Below are positions 8,921 through 17,735 of a stretch of DNA of 59,639 bases, piece by piece; within the stretch, counting starts at the first letter, position 1, and every line of letters begins with the position of its first letter. Source of the stretch: an uncultured Bacteroidia bacterium. GTDB lineage: Bacteria > Bacteroidota > Bacteroidia > Bacteroidales > Prolixibacteraceae. The stretch lies in NCBI GenBank assembly GCA_903923905.1, contig CAIXZH010000061.1, forward strand, positions 1 to 59,639. Reading direction: 5' to 3'. The position numbers were made by a program, and so were the translations under genes. The notes beneath the pieces were generated by a model. The model saw only the letters and a list, made by a program, of their open reading frames with translations. It did no database searches and was not told the origin of the DNA.

Positions 8921-11900
8921 ATGCTAATCAGAATAATCATTTTCGCATTTTTACTCCTTCCTCTGTTTCTGCTGGCACAACAAAAAGCCACCATTACAGA
9001 AGAGAACAGGGAGATGATCACTTATCCTTACGGTGATCCAAATCCGATTCCGATTTTAGCGGATAAGAATTTCAGGACTTACCCCTATTTTACATATGAC
9101 GGATATAGTCAAACTTCACAGAAGCAAAGCTGGAAGGTAATTAAGCTCGAAAACGATTACATCGAAGTATTTATTACCCCCGAAATGGGAGGCAAAGTTT
9201 GGGGTGCCATTGAGAAATCAACCGGTAAAGAATTCATATACAGTAACGATGTGGTCAAATTTAGAAACATTGCTATGCGTGGGCCATGGACCTCAGGTGG
9301 CATTGAGTTTAATCTCGGTTTAATTGGCCACACTCCGGCAACGGCCTCGCCTGTTGATTACATTACCCATGAAAACGCAGATGGAAGTGTGAGTTGTATC
9401 GTTGGGAACATGGATTTACCTTCGCGCACCCAATGGCGCATTGAGATCAGGCTACCCAAAGATAAAGCTTACTTTGAGACAATTCCGTTGTGGAATAATC
9501 CAACTCCGGTGCCACAATCCTATTATTGTTACATGACCGGTGCTGCTGCTGTTTCTGATGATCTGGAATTCTTCTATCCCGGAAACCAGACCCTTGGTCA
9601 TGAAGGAAAGATTCATCCCTGGCCGGTTGATGAAACCGGTCATGATATGTCAAAATATATCAATGACAATTTTGGATCAGATAAATCAAATCATGTTGTA
9701 GGTGATTACAACAATTTTATGGGGGGTTATTACCATAAATCGGAATTTGGGTTTGGCCACTGGGCTTTATACAATGATATGCCGGGCCGTAAACTTTGGC
9801 TTTGGTCAACCGCACGGGATGGGGCAATTTGGACAGACCTGCTAACCGACAAACATGGCCAATATATGGAATTTCAGGCAGGCGGTACCCTAAACCAGTA
9901 TTCTCAGGGCACTTACCGAAGTCCGATCAAGGAAATGCCTTTTAATCCGGGGGTTACAAACCAATGGAAAGAAATTTGGTTTCCCGTTAAGGAAATAGGT
10001 GGTTTGCAGGAAGTCTCACCCGTGGGTGTTTTAAATGTTAAACATGAAAACGGAAAGCTTCAGATTGGAATCAATGCTCTTGGTATCGTTCATGCAAAAT
10101 TGGTGGTAAAAGCCAACGGACAGGTAATTTTTACTGAAGACAAAAGTTTAAATCCGATGGATGTTTATAAGACTTCTGTTGCATTGGATCAAAATTCACC
10201 TTACGACGTGTCGGTCGAAGGAATGGATCTGGAACACCATTCGGTAAACAAAAATTGGATCAAACGTCCGTTTGTTACCACGATTCCTGGCGATCCCACC
10301 AATGCCTCCAGTTTATATCAGGATGGAATACAGTTTAAAGAAAACCGGAATTATATACCGGCAAAAGCGAGTCTGAAAAAGTGTCTGGCTAAAGATCCGC
10401 TTTTCATTGACGCCATGGCAGCTTTATCCGAATTGTATTTTCGCAGCGATTTGCCTGACTCGGCTTTATACTATGCCAATCAGGCTCTGCAGCTCGACAC
10501 CTATCATCCGGCAGCCAATTATTACGCAGGCATTACCTACCGTACCAAAGGTGATTTGATTAATGCACTCGAAACATTTGGATGGGCTGCCCGATCGATG
10601 GAATTTCGTTCTACAGCTTATTCCCAAATGGCGGGAATCGAACTCCAATTGAATAATCTGGCTCTGGCGGAACACTATGCAAATCAGTCGTTAGACTTTA
10701 ATCGCTTTAATTTTAACGCTTTAAGAGTGCTGGCAATTATTTTCAGACTGCGTGGTGAGATAAAACCGGCAGAACAGACCATCGCCACCCTGATTTCCCT
10801 GGATCCACTGAACCATTTCGCTGATTTTGAACGCTACCTGTTGCATCCTTCGCCCGAAAACTTAACCTCGTTCAAAGCAACCATCCGGAATGAATTCCCA
10901 TACCAAACCTTTTTGGAACTGGCTATTGATTATTACAATTCAGGTCAAAAGAAAGATGCAATTCAGGTTCTTGAAAACGGACCAAATCACCCGCTTATCG
11001 CCCTGTGGAGGGCATTTTTAAAAGATGATGCCCCGGCCCTGAAAGAAATTGCCAAAGCATCCCCGGCCTTTGTTTTTCCATACCGGACTGAAACCGTATC
11101 TGTGTTGGATTGGGCGGTATCGAAAAATGACAATTGGAAGTTTAAATATTATCTGGGCCTGAATATGTGGGGTATTCAGCGTGAGGAAGATGCCGGAAAA
11201 TTATTCGCTGCCTGCAAACAGGAACCCGATTTTGCGACTTTCTATCTTTCGAGGGCAATCCTGGGAAAGCAAACCGATCAGAAACAGGAATTAAGCGATC
11301 TTCAAACGGCTCATCAACTTGCCCCGAATGAATGGCGTGCATCGATCCATCTAATTGAAGCATATCTTTCGAGAGAAGATTATAAAACGGCATTATCACT
11401 TGCAATTGAAGCGACTAAAAAATTTCCTGACAATGATAACCTTGCTTTGCAGTGTGCCCGGGTACAGTTAGCAAATAACCAATATGAAGCCTGCCTCAAA
11501 ACGCTCGAAAAAACCCACATCATACCTTTTGAGGGGTCGATACAGGGGAAATATGTTTACGAACAGGCTAATATGCTGTTGGCCATTGATTTAATGAATA
11601 AAAAGAAATACAGGGAAGCTTTGGTTAAACTCGGGAAATCGAAAGAATGGCCCGAAAACCTTGGAGCAGGGGCCCCTTACGAACCCGATAACCGGATGCA
11701 GGATTTTCTGGAAGCTTTGTGCCAGGACAAATTAGGCAAGACTAAGGAGGCAACTGAGCTAAAAGATGCAATTCTTAGTTTTACTACTAATCACTGCAAC
11801 GATTTCAGGCCCACATTTAATAATATTTTCGCTTTAACCATCCTTCAACAGCGGGGAGAAACTGAAAATGCAAATTCGTTGATTCAAAAGATCAAAGGTT

Positions 11901-12037
11901 CCGATCAGGCTACAAAACCAATTCCGCGTTGGGTAGTTGCCTATTTTACCCATGACAAGGCAACCTGCAGCCAACTTGAAAAAGAACTGTTAAAGAATCG
12001 CTATTATTCAATGGTTAAGCATATTTTAGCTTTCTAA
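8921..12037 (+). CDS. DUF5107 domain protein with TPR repeats
   Basis: A 1038-residue secreted protein (signal peptide about 1-19). Residues about 40-350 form the DUF5107 region, a galactose-mutarotase-like beta-supersandwich, with ITPEMGGKVWGAI and GIEFNLGLIGHTPATA as landmarks. Residues about 455-1000 are rich in tetratricopeptide-like helices (for example ALYYANQALQLDTYHPAANYY). This architecture occurs in bacterial carbohydrate loci, probably as a periplasmic sugar-binding or glycan-processing protein; no catalysis has been assigned that I know of. It is 22 bp after the creatininase gene and 11 bp before the VOC gene, so all three are likely in one operon. Confidence 0.85.
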   Translation: MLIRIIIFAFLLLPLFLLAQQKATITEENREMITYPYGDPNPIPILADKNFRTYPYFTYDGYSQTSQKQSWKVIKLENDYIEVFITPEMGGKVWGAIEKSTGKEFIYSNDVVKFRNIAMRGPWTSGGIEFNLGLIGHTPATASPVDYITHENADGSVSCIVGNMDLPSRTQWRIEIRLPKDKAYFETIPLWNNPTPVPQSYYCYMTGAAAVSDDLEFFYPGNQTLGHEGKIHPWPVDETGHDMSKYINDNFGSDKSNHVVGDYNNFMGGYYHKSEFGFGHWALYNDMPGRKLWLWSTARDGAIWTDLLTDKHGQYMEFQAGGTLNQYSQGTYRSPIKEMPFNPGVTNQWKEIWFPVKEIGGLQEVSPVGVLNVKHENGKLQIGINALGIVHAKLVVKANGQVIFTEDKSLNPMDVYKTSVALDQNSPYDVSVEGMDLEHHSVNKNWIKRPFVTTIPGDPTNASSLYQDGIQFKENRNYIPAKASLKKCLAKDPLFIDAMAALSELYFRSDLPDSALYYANQALQLDTYHPAANYYAGITYRTKGDLINALETFGWAARSMEFRSTAYSQMAGIELQLNNLALAEHYANQSLDFNRFNFNALRVLAIIFRLRGEIKPAEQTIATLISLDPLNHFADFERYLLHPSPENLTSFKATIRNEFPYQTFLELAIDYYNSGQKKDAIQVLENGPNHPLIALWRAFLKDDAPALKEIAKASPAFVFPYRTETVSVLDWAVSKNDNWKFKYYLGLNMWGIQREEDAGKLFAACKQEPDFATFYLSRAILGKQTDQKQELSDLQTAHQLAPNEWRASIHLIEAYLSREDYKTALSLAIEATKKFPDNDNLALQCARVQLANNQYEACLKTLEKTHIIPFEGSIQGKYVYEQANMLLAIDLMNKKKYREALVKLGKSKEWPENLGAGAPYEPDNRMQDFLEALCQDKLGKTKEATELKDAILSFTTNHCNDFRPTFNNIFALTILQQRGETENANSLIQKIKGSDQATKPIPRWVVAYFTHDKATCSQLEKELLKNRYYSMVKHILAF

Positions 12038-12048
12038 TATCCCAATTT

Positions 12049-12921
12049 ATGAGAAGACTGGTCATTGTAGGATTGATAATGTCTTTATTCTTTAGGTATA
12101 TTTCGCCTGTCAGTGCACAGAAGGTTCAACGCCCTGCAATCTGGGGCATTGCGAAAGTCACTTTTTTGGTTAGCAATTTCCAGATGGCACGCGATTATTA
12201 CGGCAGGTTTCTGGGATTCGATGAGGCTTTTTCGTATCAGTCTGTCCTAGGTAAAATCATTTCGTTCAAGGTAAACGACCGCCAGTTCCTTGAGTTTATT
12301 GAAGATCATCGGGCCAAAGAGAAAAAACGGTTGGTATCCGTTTCACTTGAGACCGGGAATATTGAGCAAATGCGCCAATACCTGAAGCAACAAGGTCAGA
12401 AGGTCCCCGATCAAACTACAATTGATGGAGCAGGGAACGAATTTTTTTCAATTGACGATCTCTCAGGAAACCATATTGAGTTTTTAGGCTGGAAGAGTGA
12501 TGGATTACATAAGAAATCAGCGGGAAAGTATCTGTCTGAAAGGAGGATATCAAAACGAATTCATCATGTTGGCCTATATACCGAAAAAATTGTGGACAAC
12601 GATCCATTCTATGTTGGCATTTTGAAATTCAGGGAGCTTCTCAGGTATCCGGAGGAGAAAAGTATGGCACCGACTATTCTCTACCTGGGGATGGGTGACT
12701 GTGTTGAGAATATCGAACAATATTCGCCTAACGACCCGAATTTCAGTCATCCCTGCTTTCTGGTCGAAGATATGCAGGAAACGCTCTATACTCTGAAAGA
12801 ACGACGGGGCAGTGAAACTTTGACAATGCCCGTGATTGGGAAAGGGAAAAGGTGGTTACTAAACCTTCTTACCCCGGATCAGACAAAAGTTGAATTTACT
12901 GAAGCACATTGTGTGCGTTAA
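12049..12921 (+). CDS. Secreted two-module VOC (glyoxalase-fold) protein
   Basis: A 290-residue protein with a signal peptide (about 1-24, ending SPVSAQ). Two VOC modules can be seen: the first starts at WGIAKVTFLVSNFQMARDYY near residue 32 and the second at RIHHVGLYTEKIVDNDPFY near residue 170. VOC proteins bind a metal at the centre of paired modules and catalyse isomerisations, dioxygenations or lyase steps. HVGLYT supplies one candidate His ligand and the Glu near the C-terminus (KVEFTEAH) another. A periplasmic VOC protein in a sugar locus is unusual; it may act on an oxidised sugar made by the periplasmic dehydrogenases of this locus (inference). Confidence 0.75.
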   Translation: MRRLVIVGLIMSLFFRYISPVSAQKVQRPAIWGIAKVTFLVSNFQMARDYYGRFLGFDEAFSYQSVLGKIISFKVNDRQFLEFIEDHRAKEKKRLVSVSLETGNIEQMRQYLKQQGQKVPDQTTIDGAGNEFFSIDDLSGNHIEFLGWKSDGLHKKSAGKYLSERRISKRIHHVGLYTEKIVDNDPFYVGILKFRELLRYPEEKSMAPTILYLGMGDCVENIEQYSPNDPNFSHPCFLVEDMQETLYTLKERRGSETLTMPVIGKGKRWLLNLLTPDQTKVEFTEAHCVR

Positions 12922-12943
12922 TCAAACTTTAGACTCATATGGT

Positions 12944-13996
12944 ATGAACGACATTTATTCACGCCGGAAATTTATAAAAGGAACTGTTGGTACCGGCCTG
13001 CTTTTTGCAGGTGCCGGTTTATTGCCTTCATGCTCCATCTTCAGGATGTCAGGAAAAGGTATTAGTCCGGCATATGATGCAAAAGGTTTGCCAACTGTTC
13101 TATTTGGCAAAACCGGCGTTCGTGTGCCACGAATTGTTTGCGGTTTAGGTTCCCGTTTTTGCCATCTGGAAAGTGACGAAGAGGCAGAGCGGCTGCTAAA
13201 CTATACGTTGGATAATGGTCTTTACTATTGGGATACGGCCTGGGCTTATGATAATACAATCGGGGTACCTCCCGGTAGGACAAAAAGTTCACGACTGGTT
13301 ACCAGTGAGGTACGTTTGGGTCCGGTGGTTAATGCCCGCAGAAATGAGATCTTCCTTTCAACGAAAGTGACCAGCCGCGATCCGGATGAAGCCATGCGGC
13401 AAATTGAAACTAGCCTGAAACGTTTACAGACCGATCATGTTGATCAATTGATGATTCACGACGTTCAGTCAATGGCCGATGTGGCCAAACTCAGCGAAAA
13501 AGGGAATCTCATTGATATTCTCCATCGTATGAAAGAGCAGGGACTAACCCGGTTTATTGGCTATTCGGGGCATACCGAAGCTGAAGCCATGAAGGCAATG
13601 GCAGATCGGGGTGATTTCGACACCATGCTCATGGCTATGAACCACTGGAATGCAGCAAACAATCCTCAAAAACGATTTGAGATGGCTGTTCCGGCTGCTA
13701 AAGCTAAAGGGATGGGTGTAATATTGATGAAAGTGGTGCGTCCGAAAGAAACAATTACCACTTTGAAACCTGTCGATTTAATCAGGTATGCCCTTTCGCT
13801 GAAAGGACCAGATGTGATAGTACTGGGTCTTGATAGCATGGAGGTGGTCAAATCTAACATCGAAATCCTGAAAAACTTCCAGCCAATTGACGATTCAGCA
13901 ATGAAAGTGATGGCTCAGCATTTGGTTCCGTTTTTCAACCATGAAAACCTTCCATGGATGGAATCTGGATATTGCGATGGTAATTATTTGGTTTAG
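12944..13996 (+). CDS. Tat-exported aldo/keto reductase
   Basis: A 350-residue AKR. I use ATG 12944, 22 bp after the VOC stop, because it gives a clean twin-arginine signal (SRRKFIKGT at residues 6-14) followed by a lipobox-like GLLPSC. The AKR tetrad is recognisable: Asp and Tyr in DTAWAYD, Lys in FLSTKV, His in MIHDV. A secreted AKR needs its NADP cofactor bound before export, which fits the folded-protein Tat route. Family relatives are annotated as periplasmic oxidoreductases in Bacteroidetes and Planctomycetes carbohydrate loci. It would interconvert a sugar or aglycone carbonyl; the exact substrate is not visible. The downstream ORF6N cassette interrupts the operon after this gene. Confidence 0.85.
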   Translation: MNDIYSRRKFIKGTVGTGLLFAGAGLLPSCSIFRMSGKGISPAYDAKGLPTVLFGKTGVRVPRIVCGLGSRFCHLESDEEAERLLNYTLDNGLYYWDTAWAYDNTIGVPPGRTKSSRLVTSEVRLGPVVNARRNEIFLSTKVTSRDPDEAMRQIETSLKRLQTDHVDQLMIHDVQSMADVAKLSEKGNLIDILHRMKEQGLTRFIGYSGHTEAEAMKAMADRGDFDTMLMAMNHWNAANNPQKRFEMAVPAAKAKGMGVILMKVVRPKETITTLKPVDLIRYALSLKGPDVIVLGLDSMEVVKSNIEILKNFQPIDDSAMKVMAQHLVPFFNHENLPWMESGYCDGNYLV

Positions 13997-14006
13997 ATAA
14001 ACTTCA

Positions 14007-14037
14007 CTCCAGGCGCGACTTTGAGTTGCACCCGGAG
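14007..14037. repeat. Palindrome bordering the ORF6N gene, left copy
   Basis: CTCCAGGCGCGACT and AGTTGCACCCGGAG form a 14-bp imperfect stem (three mismatches) around a TTG loop. The right copy at 14608-14638 has the same orientation and about three quarters of its bases in common. The right arm of this palindrome (14024-14037) is also an inverted match (12 of 14) to 14580-14593, just after the ORF6N stop. Confidence 0.7.
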
Positions 14038-14056
14038 AAATCGAACACAACTCCAT

Positions 14057-14572
14057 ATGCAACTTGAAAAGATTCAAACAAAGATTTATGAAATCCGGCG
14101 GCAGAACGTGATGTTGGATTTTGACCTTGCCGAATTGTATGAAGTTGAAAACCGGGCCTTGAAACAAGCAGTAAAACGGAATATTGACCGTTTCCCTGAG
14201 GATTTTATGTTTGAACTTACAAAAATAGAATGGCAGGAGCTTATCACAATTTGTGATAACCTTCCCTCAGGCATAAAATTCAGTCCTGCCAAACCCTTTG
14301 CATTTACGGAACAGGGTGTATCTATGCTTTCCAGCGTTCTGAAAAGTAAAAAAGCATTACAGATAAATATTGCAATTATGCGGGCATTTGTCTTTATCCG
14401 ACAATATGCTCTGACGCATAAAGATTTAACCGATCGGTTGAAGGGCCTCGAAGCAAAGTACGACAAACAATTTAAGGATGTATATGATGCAATAAACTTC
14501 CTGCTCCAAAAGGATAACCAGGATTCAGAACAAAAACAGCGTAAACGAATAGGATATAAACCCGGAAAGTAA
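14057..14572 (+). CDS. ORF6N domain protein
   Basis: A 171-residue protein starting with the ORF6N DNA-binding domain: the pattern RQNVMLDFDLAELYEVENRALKQAVKRN, with FPEDFMFELT and AFTEQGVSMLSSVLKSKKA, is the family hallmark. ORF6N and related KilA-N domains come from phage and mobile-element regulators. A coiled-coil-like tail (about residues 120-165) ends in a basic stretch (KQRKRIGYK). I chose ATG 14057; the TTG at 14021 would start inside the bordering palindrome. The gene splits two same-strand catabolic genes and is bordered by related repeats at 14007-14037, 14580-14593 and 14608-14638, so it is probably a recent arrival rather than a member of the pathway. Confidence 0.85.
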   Translation: MQLEKIQTKIYEIRRQNVMLDFDLAELYEVENRALKQAVKRNIDRFPEDFMFELTKIEWQELITICDNLPSGIKFSPAKPFAFTEQGVSMLSSVLKSKKALQINIAIMRAFVFIRQYALTHKDLTDRLKGLEAKYDKQFKDVYDAINFLLQKDNQDSEQKQRKRIGYKPGK

Positions 14573-14579
14573 TCTTTCA

Positions 14580-14593
14580 CTCCGGATACAACT
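14580..14593. repeat. Inverted match to the left ORF6N border
   Basis: CTCCGGATACAACT matches the reverse complement of 14024-14037 at 12 of 14 positions. Together they make a pair of short terminal inverted repeats about 540 bp apart with only the ORF6N gene between them. Confidence 0.55.
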
Positions 14594-14607
14594 TTAATAT
14601 GGTCTTA

Positions 14608-14638
14608 CTCCGGGTCCGACTTTGAGTCACCCCCGTAG
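14608..14638. repeat. Palindrome bordering the ORF6N gene, right copy
   Basis: CTCCGGGTCCGACT-TTG-AGTCACCCCCGTAG is a diverged direct copy of the left border at 14007-14037; the ACTTTGAGT core is unchanged. It ends 20 bp before the next gene. Its own palindromy is poorer than that of the left copy. Confidence 0.6.
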
Positions 14639-14658
14639 TTAATAGAAGAAAATATTTT

Positions 14659-16041
14659 ATGATAAAAATTGACAACAAACTTAATCCGGCTGACCTTACA
14701 GGCAAACTGCAACGGTTCTGGCAACTTTCTGAACAGAAAATCCATCTAATTGAAAAACAATACGATAATTCACAGGGCTCTCCTGTATTTACTGTTGATG
14801 GCAGATATTCAACCAGAGGATGGACCGAATGGACTCAGGGATTTCAGTATGGATCTGCTCTGCTACAATTTGATATTTCCGGAGATCCGAAAATTCTGCA
14901 AACAGCCAAAAGCCACGTAATTTCTAAAATGGCCCCTCACGTTAGCCATTTCGGCGTTCACGATCATGGCTTTAATAATGTGAGCACCTACGGAAATTTA
15001 TTGCGTTTAATGAAGGAAGGAAAGATCCCTTTTAACGAATGGGAGAAGAATTTCTATGAGCTGGCACTTAAAATTTCGGGGGCTGTGCAGGCTTCCCGCT
15101 GGACACCCATTCAATCCGGAGGATTTATCCATTCCTTCAACGGGGCACATTCCTTATTTGTCGACACTATACGTTCATGCCGTTCTCTGATAATCAGCCA
15201 TCTGCTGGGTCATATTTCCTATGGTGAAGGGGATGCGAGGATCAATTTGCTGGAACGGGCTGTCATGCACATGCAGACTACTGCAAAATATTCGGTATAC
15301 TATGGCGAGGGACGCGACAATTTTGATGTCTGGGGACGCACTGCTCATGAGAGTATTTTCAATGTGAAGGATGGGAGCTTTCGTTGTCCAAATTCACAAC
15401 AGGGCTATTCAGGTTTTACAACCTGGACCAGAGGACTGGCCTGGGCCATGTGTGGCTTTTCGGAACAACTTGAAGCACTTGATATTATCGACAAGAATGA
15501 ATCTGCTGCACTTGGAGATAAAGATACGCTTTCATCGATGATGCTGAAAGCAGCCAAATCAACCTGCGATTTTTACCTCAAAAATACTTCTGCCGATGGG
15601 ATTCCCTACTGGGACACCGGCGCACCAAATCTTTACAAATTGGGCGATTACCTGAGTAAACCGGCCAACCCATTCAACGACTTTGAACCGGTTGACAGTT
15701 CGGCGGCAGCAATCGGTGTCCAGGGTCTGTTGCGCCTGGGTAGATATCTTTCAGAAAAAGAGGATGCCGAAGCCGGGAAAAAATATTTTCAGGCCGGACT
15801 TACCGTGCTAAATACCTTATTGGATGAACCTTATCTAAGCACAGATGAAAATCATCAGGGACTTTTGCTGCACTCCGTTTACCATCAACCCAATGGCTGG
15901 GATTATATTCCTGAAGGAAGTACAATTCCAAACGGTGAATCATGTATGTGGGGAGATTATCATATACGCGAAGTTTGCTTGTACCTGCAACAAATTATCA
16001 ATAACAAAAATTATTACACTTATTTCAACTGTGTCCAATGA
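14659..16041 (+). CDS. GH88-like unsaturated glucuronyl hydrolase
   Basis: A 460-residue protein without an obvious signal peptide. The fold signature is that of an (alpha/alpha)6-barrel of GH88: STRGWTEWTQGFQYGSALL near residue 51, HDHGFNNVSTYGN near 98, FTTWTRGLAWAMCGFSE near 253, and DGIPYWDTGAP near 313. GH88 enzymes remove unsaturated uronic acid residues left by polysaccharide lyases through hydration of the double bond, using two aspartates; the Asp in HDHGF is a candidate for one. Substrate could be an unsaturated glucuronyl or rhamnogalacturonyl oligosaccharide. Its stop overlaps the next start (ATGA), so the two genes are coupled. Confidence 0.82.
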   Translation: MIKIDNKLNPADLTGKLQRFWQLSEQKIHLIEKQYDNSQGSPVFTVDGRYSTRGWTEWTQGFQYGSALLQFDISGDPKILQTAKSHVISKMAPHVSHFGVHDHGFNNVSTYGNLLRLMKEGKIPFNEWEKNFYELALKISGAVQASRWTPIQSGGFIHSFNGAHSLFVDTIRSCRSLIISHLLGHISYGEGDARINLLERAVMHMQTTAKYSVYYGEGRDNFDVWGRTAHESIFNVKDGSFRCPNSQQGYSGFTTWTRGLAWAMCGFSEQLEALDIIDKNESAALGDKDTLSSMMLKAAKSTCDFYLKNTSADGIPYWDTGAPNLYKLGDYLSKPANPFNDFEPVDSSAAAIGVQGLLRLGRYLSEKEDAEAGKKYFQAGLTVLNTLLDEPYLSTDENHQGLLLHSVYHQPNGWDYIPEGSTIPNGESCMWGDYHIREVCLYLQQIINNKNYYTYFNCVQ

Positions 16042-16871
16042 GTCAGAATCAACTCAAAGATCTTTCCAGGCTGTGCGTCCATACCATCACGACTAAACCG
16101 TGGTGTATTGAAGAGGCTGCGTTGAATTATGCGACAAATGGTATAAAGGGAATTACGGTTTGGCGTGATGCTCTGGCCGGAAGGAATATCCGTCAGACAG
16201 GTCAGATGCTTCGGGACCATGACCTGTCAATCGTCTCGTTGTGCCGGGGAGGATTTTTCCCGAATTCGGATCCGGCAAAAAGGAAACTCGCACTGGATGA
16301 TAACCATAGAGCCATCAATGAAGCTGCCGATTTGGGAACAAAACTGATTGTATTGGTTTGCGGTTCAGATCCGTCACAATCGCTTGAAGATTCCCGCAGA
16401 CAAATTCAGGATGGAATTGCCGCTTTAATTCCTGAAGCATCAGCCGCTGGCGTTAAGTTGGCTATTGAACCGCTTCACCCAATGTATGCTGATTCCCGTT
16501 CAGCCATCAATACCCTTGCTCAGGCCAATGATATGACCGAAGCACTTAACTCTCAGTGGGTTGGGGTGGCAGTGGATGTTTATCATCTCTGGTGGGACCC
16601 AAATCTTGAAAAGGAGATAGCGCGATGCGGGAGAAATGACGCCTTATTGGCATTTCATGTCTGCGACTGGAAAACGCCAACTTCCGATTTCCTGAATGAC
16701 CGTGGTTTGATGGGCGAGGGGTGCATCCCCATCCCGAAAATCCGGTCGTGGGTCGAAGCGGCTGGTTTCAATGGCTTTATTGAAGTCGAGATTTTTTCCA
16801 ACGACTATTGGAAAGAAGATCAGACTCTGTTTCTGCAGAAAATTATAAAAGCATTCAAAAAATGTGTTTAG
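16038..16871 (+). CDS. Sugar phosphate isomerase/epimerase-type TIM barrel (cytoplasmic)
   Basis: A 277-residue AP-endonuclease-2/xylose-isomerase-like TIM barrel. Expected metal ligands appear in order: Glu in LAIEPLHP, Asp and His in VAVDVYHLWWD, His and Asp in FHVCDW, and Glu in GFIEVEIFSNDY. Relatives isomerise or epimerise ketoses, and some hydrate or eliminate 3-keto-sugars. It overlaps the GH88 gene by 4 bp and precedes the SGNH gene by 2 bp, pointing to one transcript. No signal peptide is seen, unlike the second family member at 20955-21968. Confidence 0.85.
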   Translation: MSQNQLKDLSRLCVHTITTKPWCIEEAALNYATNGIKGITVWRDALAGRNIRQTGQMLRDHDLSIVSLCRGGFFPNSDPAKRKLALDDNHRAINEAADLGTKLIVLVCGSDPSQSLEDSRRQIQDGIAALIPEASAAGVKLAIEPLHPMYADSRSAINTLAQANDMTEALNSQWVGVAVDVYHLWWDPNLEKEIARCGRNDALLAFHVCDWKTPTSDFLNDRGLMGEGCIPIPKIRSWVEAAGFNGFIEVEIFSNDYWKEDQTLFLQKIIKAFKKCV

Positions 16872-16873
16872 AA

Positions 16874-17695
16874 ATGAAAAAAATATTCTTATTCCTGGCT
16901 GTTCTGGTCGTTACCAGCTCGTTTTCGTCCAGACAAAAAGTGTGGGTAGCCATCGGTGATTCGATAACCTACCTGAATGATCATGTCGATGAGACAGGAA
17001 ACCGTGTTTCCAAAGGTTACATGACCCGGGTTGCCGGGAATTTAACCGGTATAAAGTATATCAATCAGGGTCATAACGGATGGACGGCAGGCGGTATAGC
17101 AAAAGAGATTGAAAACTTAGGTTTAACCGGGGCACCTATTTATTCCATTTTCCTGGGAACCAATGACTGGTGGAGCGGCCGACCGGTGGGAACGATAGAG
17201 GATTATAAGAACAACCCGGGCAACAATACCTTTTTTGGTTCCTACCGGTTAATAATCAATAAACTCCGTAGCCTAAACAAAAATGCCCGGATCATTTTGG
17301 TCACCCCAATGCAACGCGTAAACTTCGTATACGTGAACGATAAAAAGAATAATGCCTGGGGCTCGTACAAAGAGAAGAACGGACAATCGCTTGAACAATT
17401 TGCCAATGCAGTAGTAGGTATTGCTAAGTTGGAAAACCTGGAAGTGATTGACTTGTACCACAACAAACAATTGAAAATTAAAGATCTGGTCTGTTTTGAA
17501 CGGCTAAAAGATCCTGCAACGGGCAAATATAAAGACTTTAAATATCCCGAATTTGAAAATATTCCTTTCAATCCTGAAACAGATGAATATCCATATCCAC
17601 CAGAAGCAGCAAATATAACTTACGACGGGTTGCATCCCTCAGACAAGGGGAACGAAATAATTGCAAATATTTTAATTAAATTGCTTCGGAAATAG
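16874..17695 (+). CDS. Secreted SGNH/GDSL-type esterase
   Basis: A 273-residue SGNH hydrolase; I use ATG 16874, two bases after the preceding stop, because it gives a signal peptide (MKKIFLFLAVLVVTSSFSS). Block I is AIGDSITY with the nucleophile Ser (about residue 33), block III is FLGTNDWW, and block V is YDGLHPSDKGN with the catalytic Asp and His. Such enzymes remove acetyl or other acyl groups from polysaccharides, which fits an extracytoplasmic role next to a GH88 and a GH172-like protein. Length and block spacing are typical, and I see no missing catalytic residue. Confidence 0.88.
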   Translation: MKKIFLFLAVLVVTSSFSSRQKVWVAIGDSITYLNDHVDETGNRVSKGYMTRVAGNLTGIKYINQGHNGWTAGGIAKEIENLGLTGAPIYSIFLGTNDWWSGRPVGTIEDYKNNPGNNTFFGSYRLIINKLRSLNKNARIILVTPMQRVNFVYVNDKKNNAWGSYKEKNGQSLEQFANAVVGIAKLENLEVIDLYHNKQLKIKDLVCFERLKDPATGKYKDFKYPEFENIPFNPETDEYPYPPEAANITYDGLHPSDKGNEIIANILIKLLRK

Positions 17696-17735
17696 AATTG
17701 TAATTAACTCATAATCAAATGAAATAAAAGCGACT

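Noticed and set aside
14086-14580. 164-codon minus-strand ORF opposite the ORF6N gene
   Set aside because: It is a mirror of the ORF6N reading frame; the plus-strand frame has the recognisable domain, and the minus-strand product has an unnatural composition rich in Arg, Ser and Cys.
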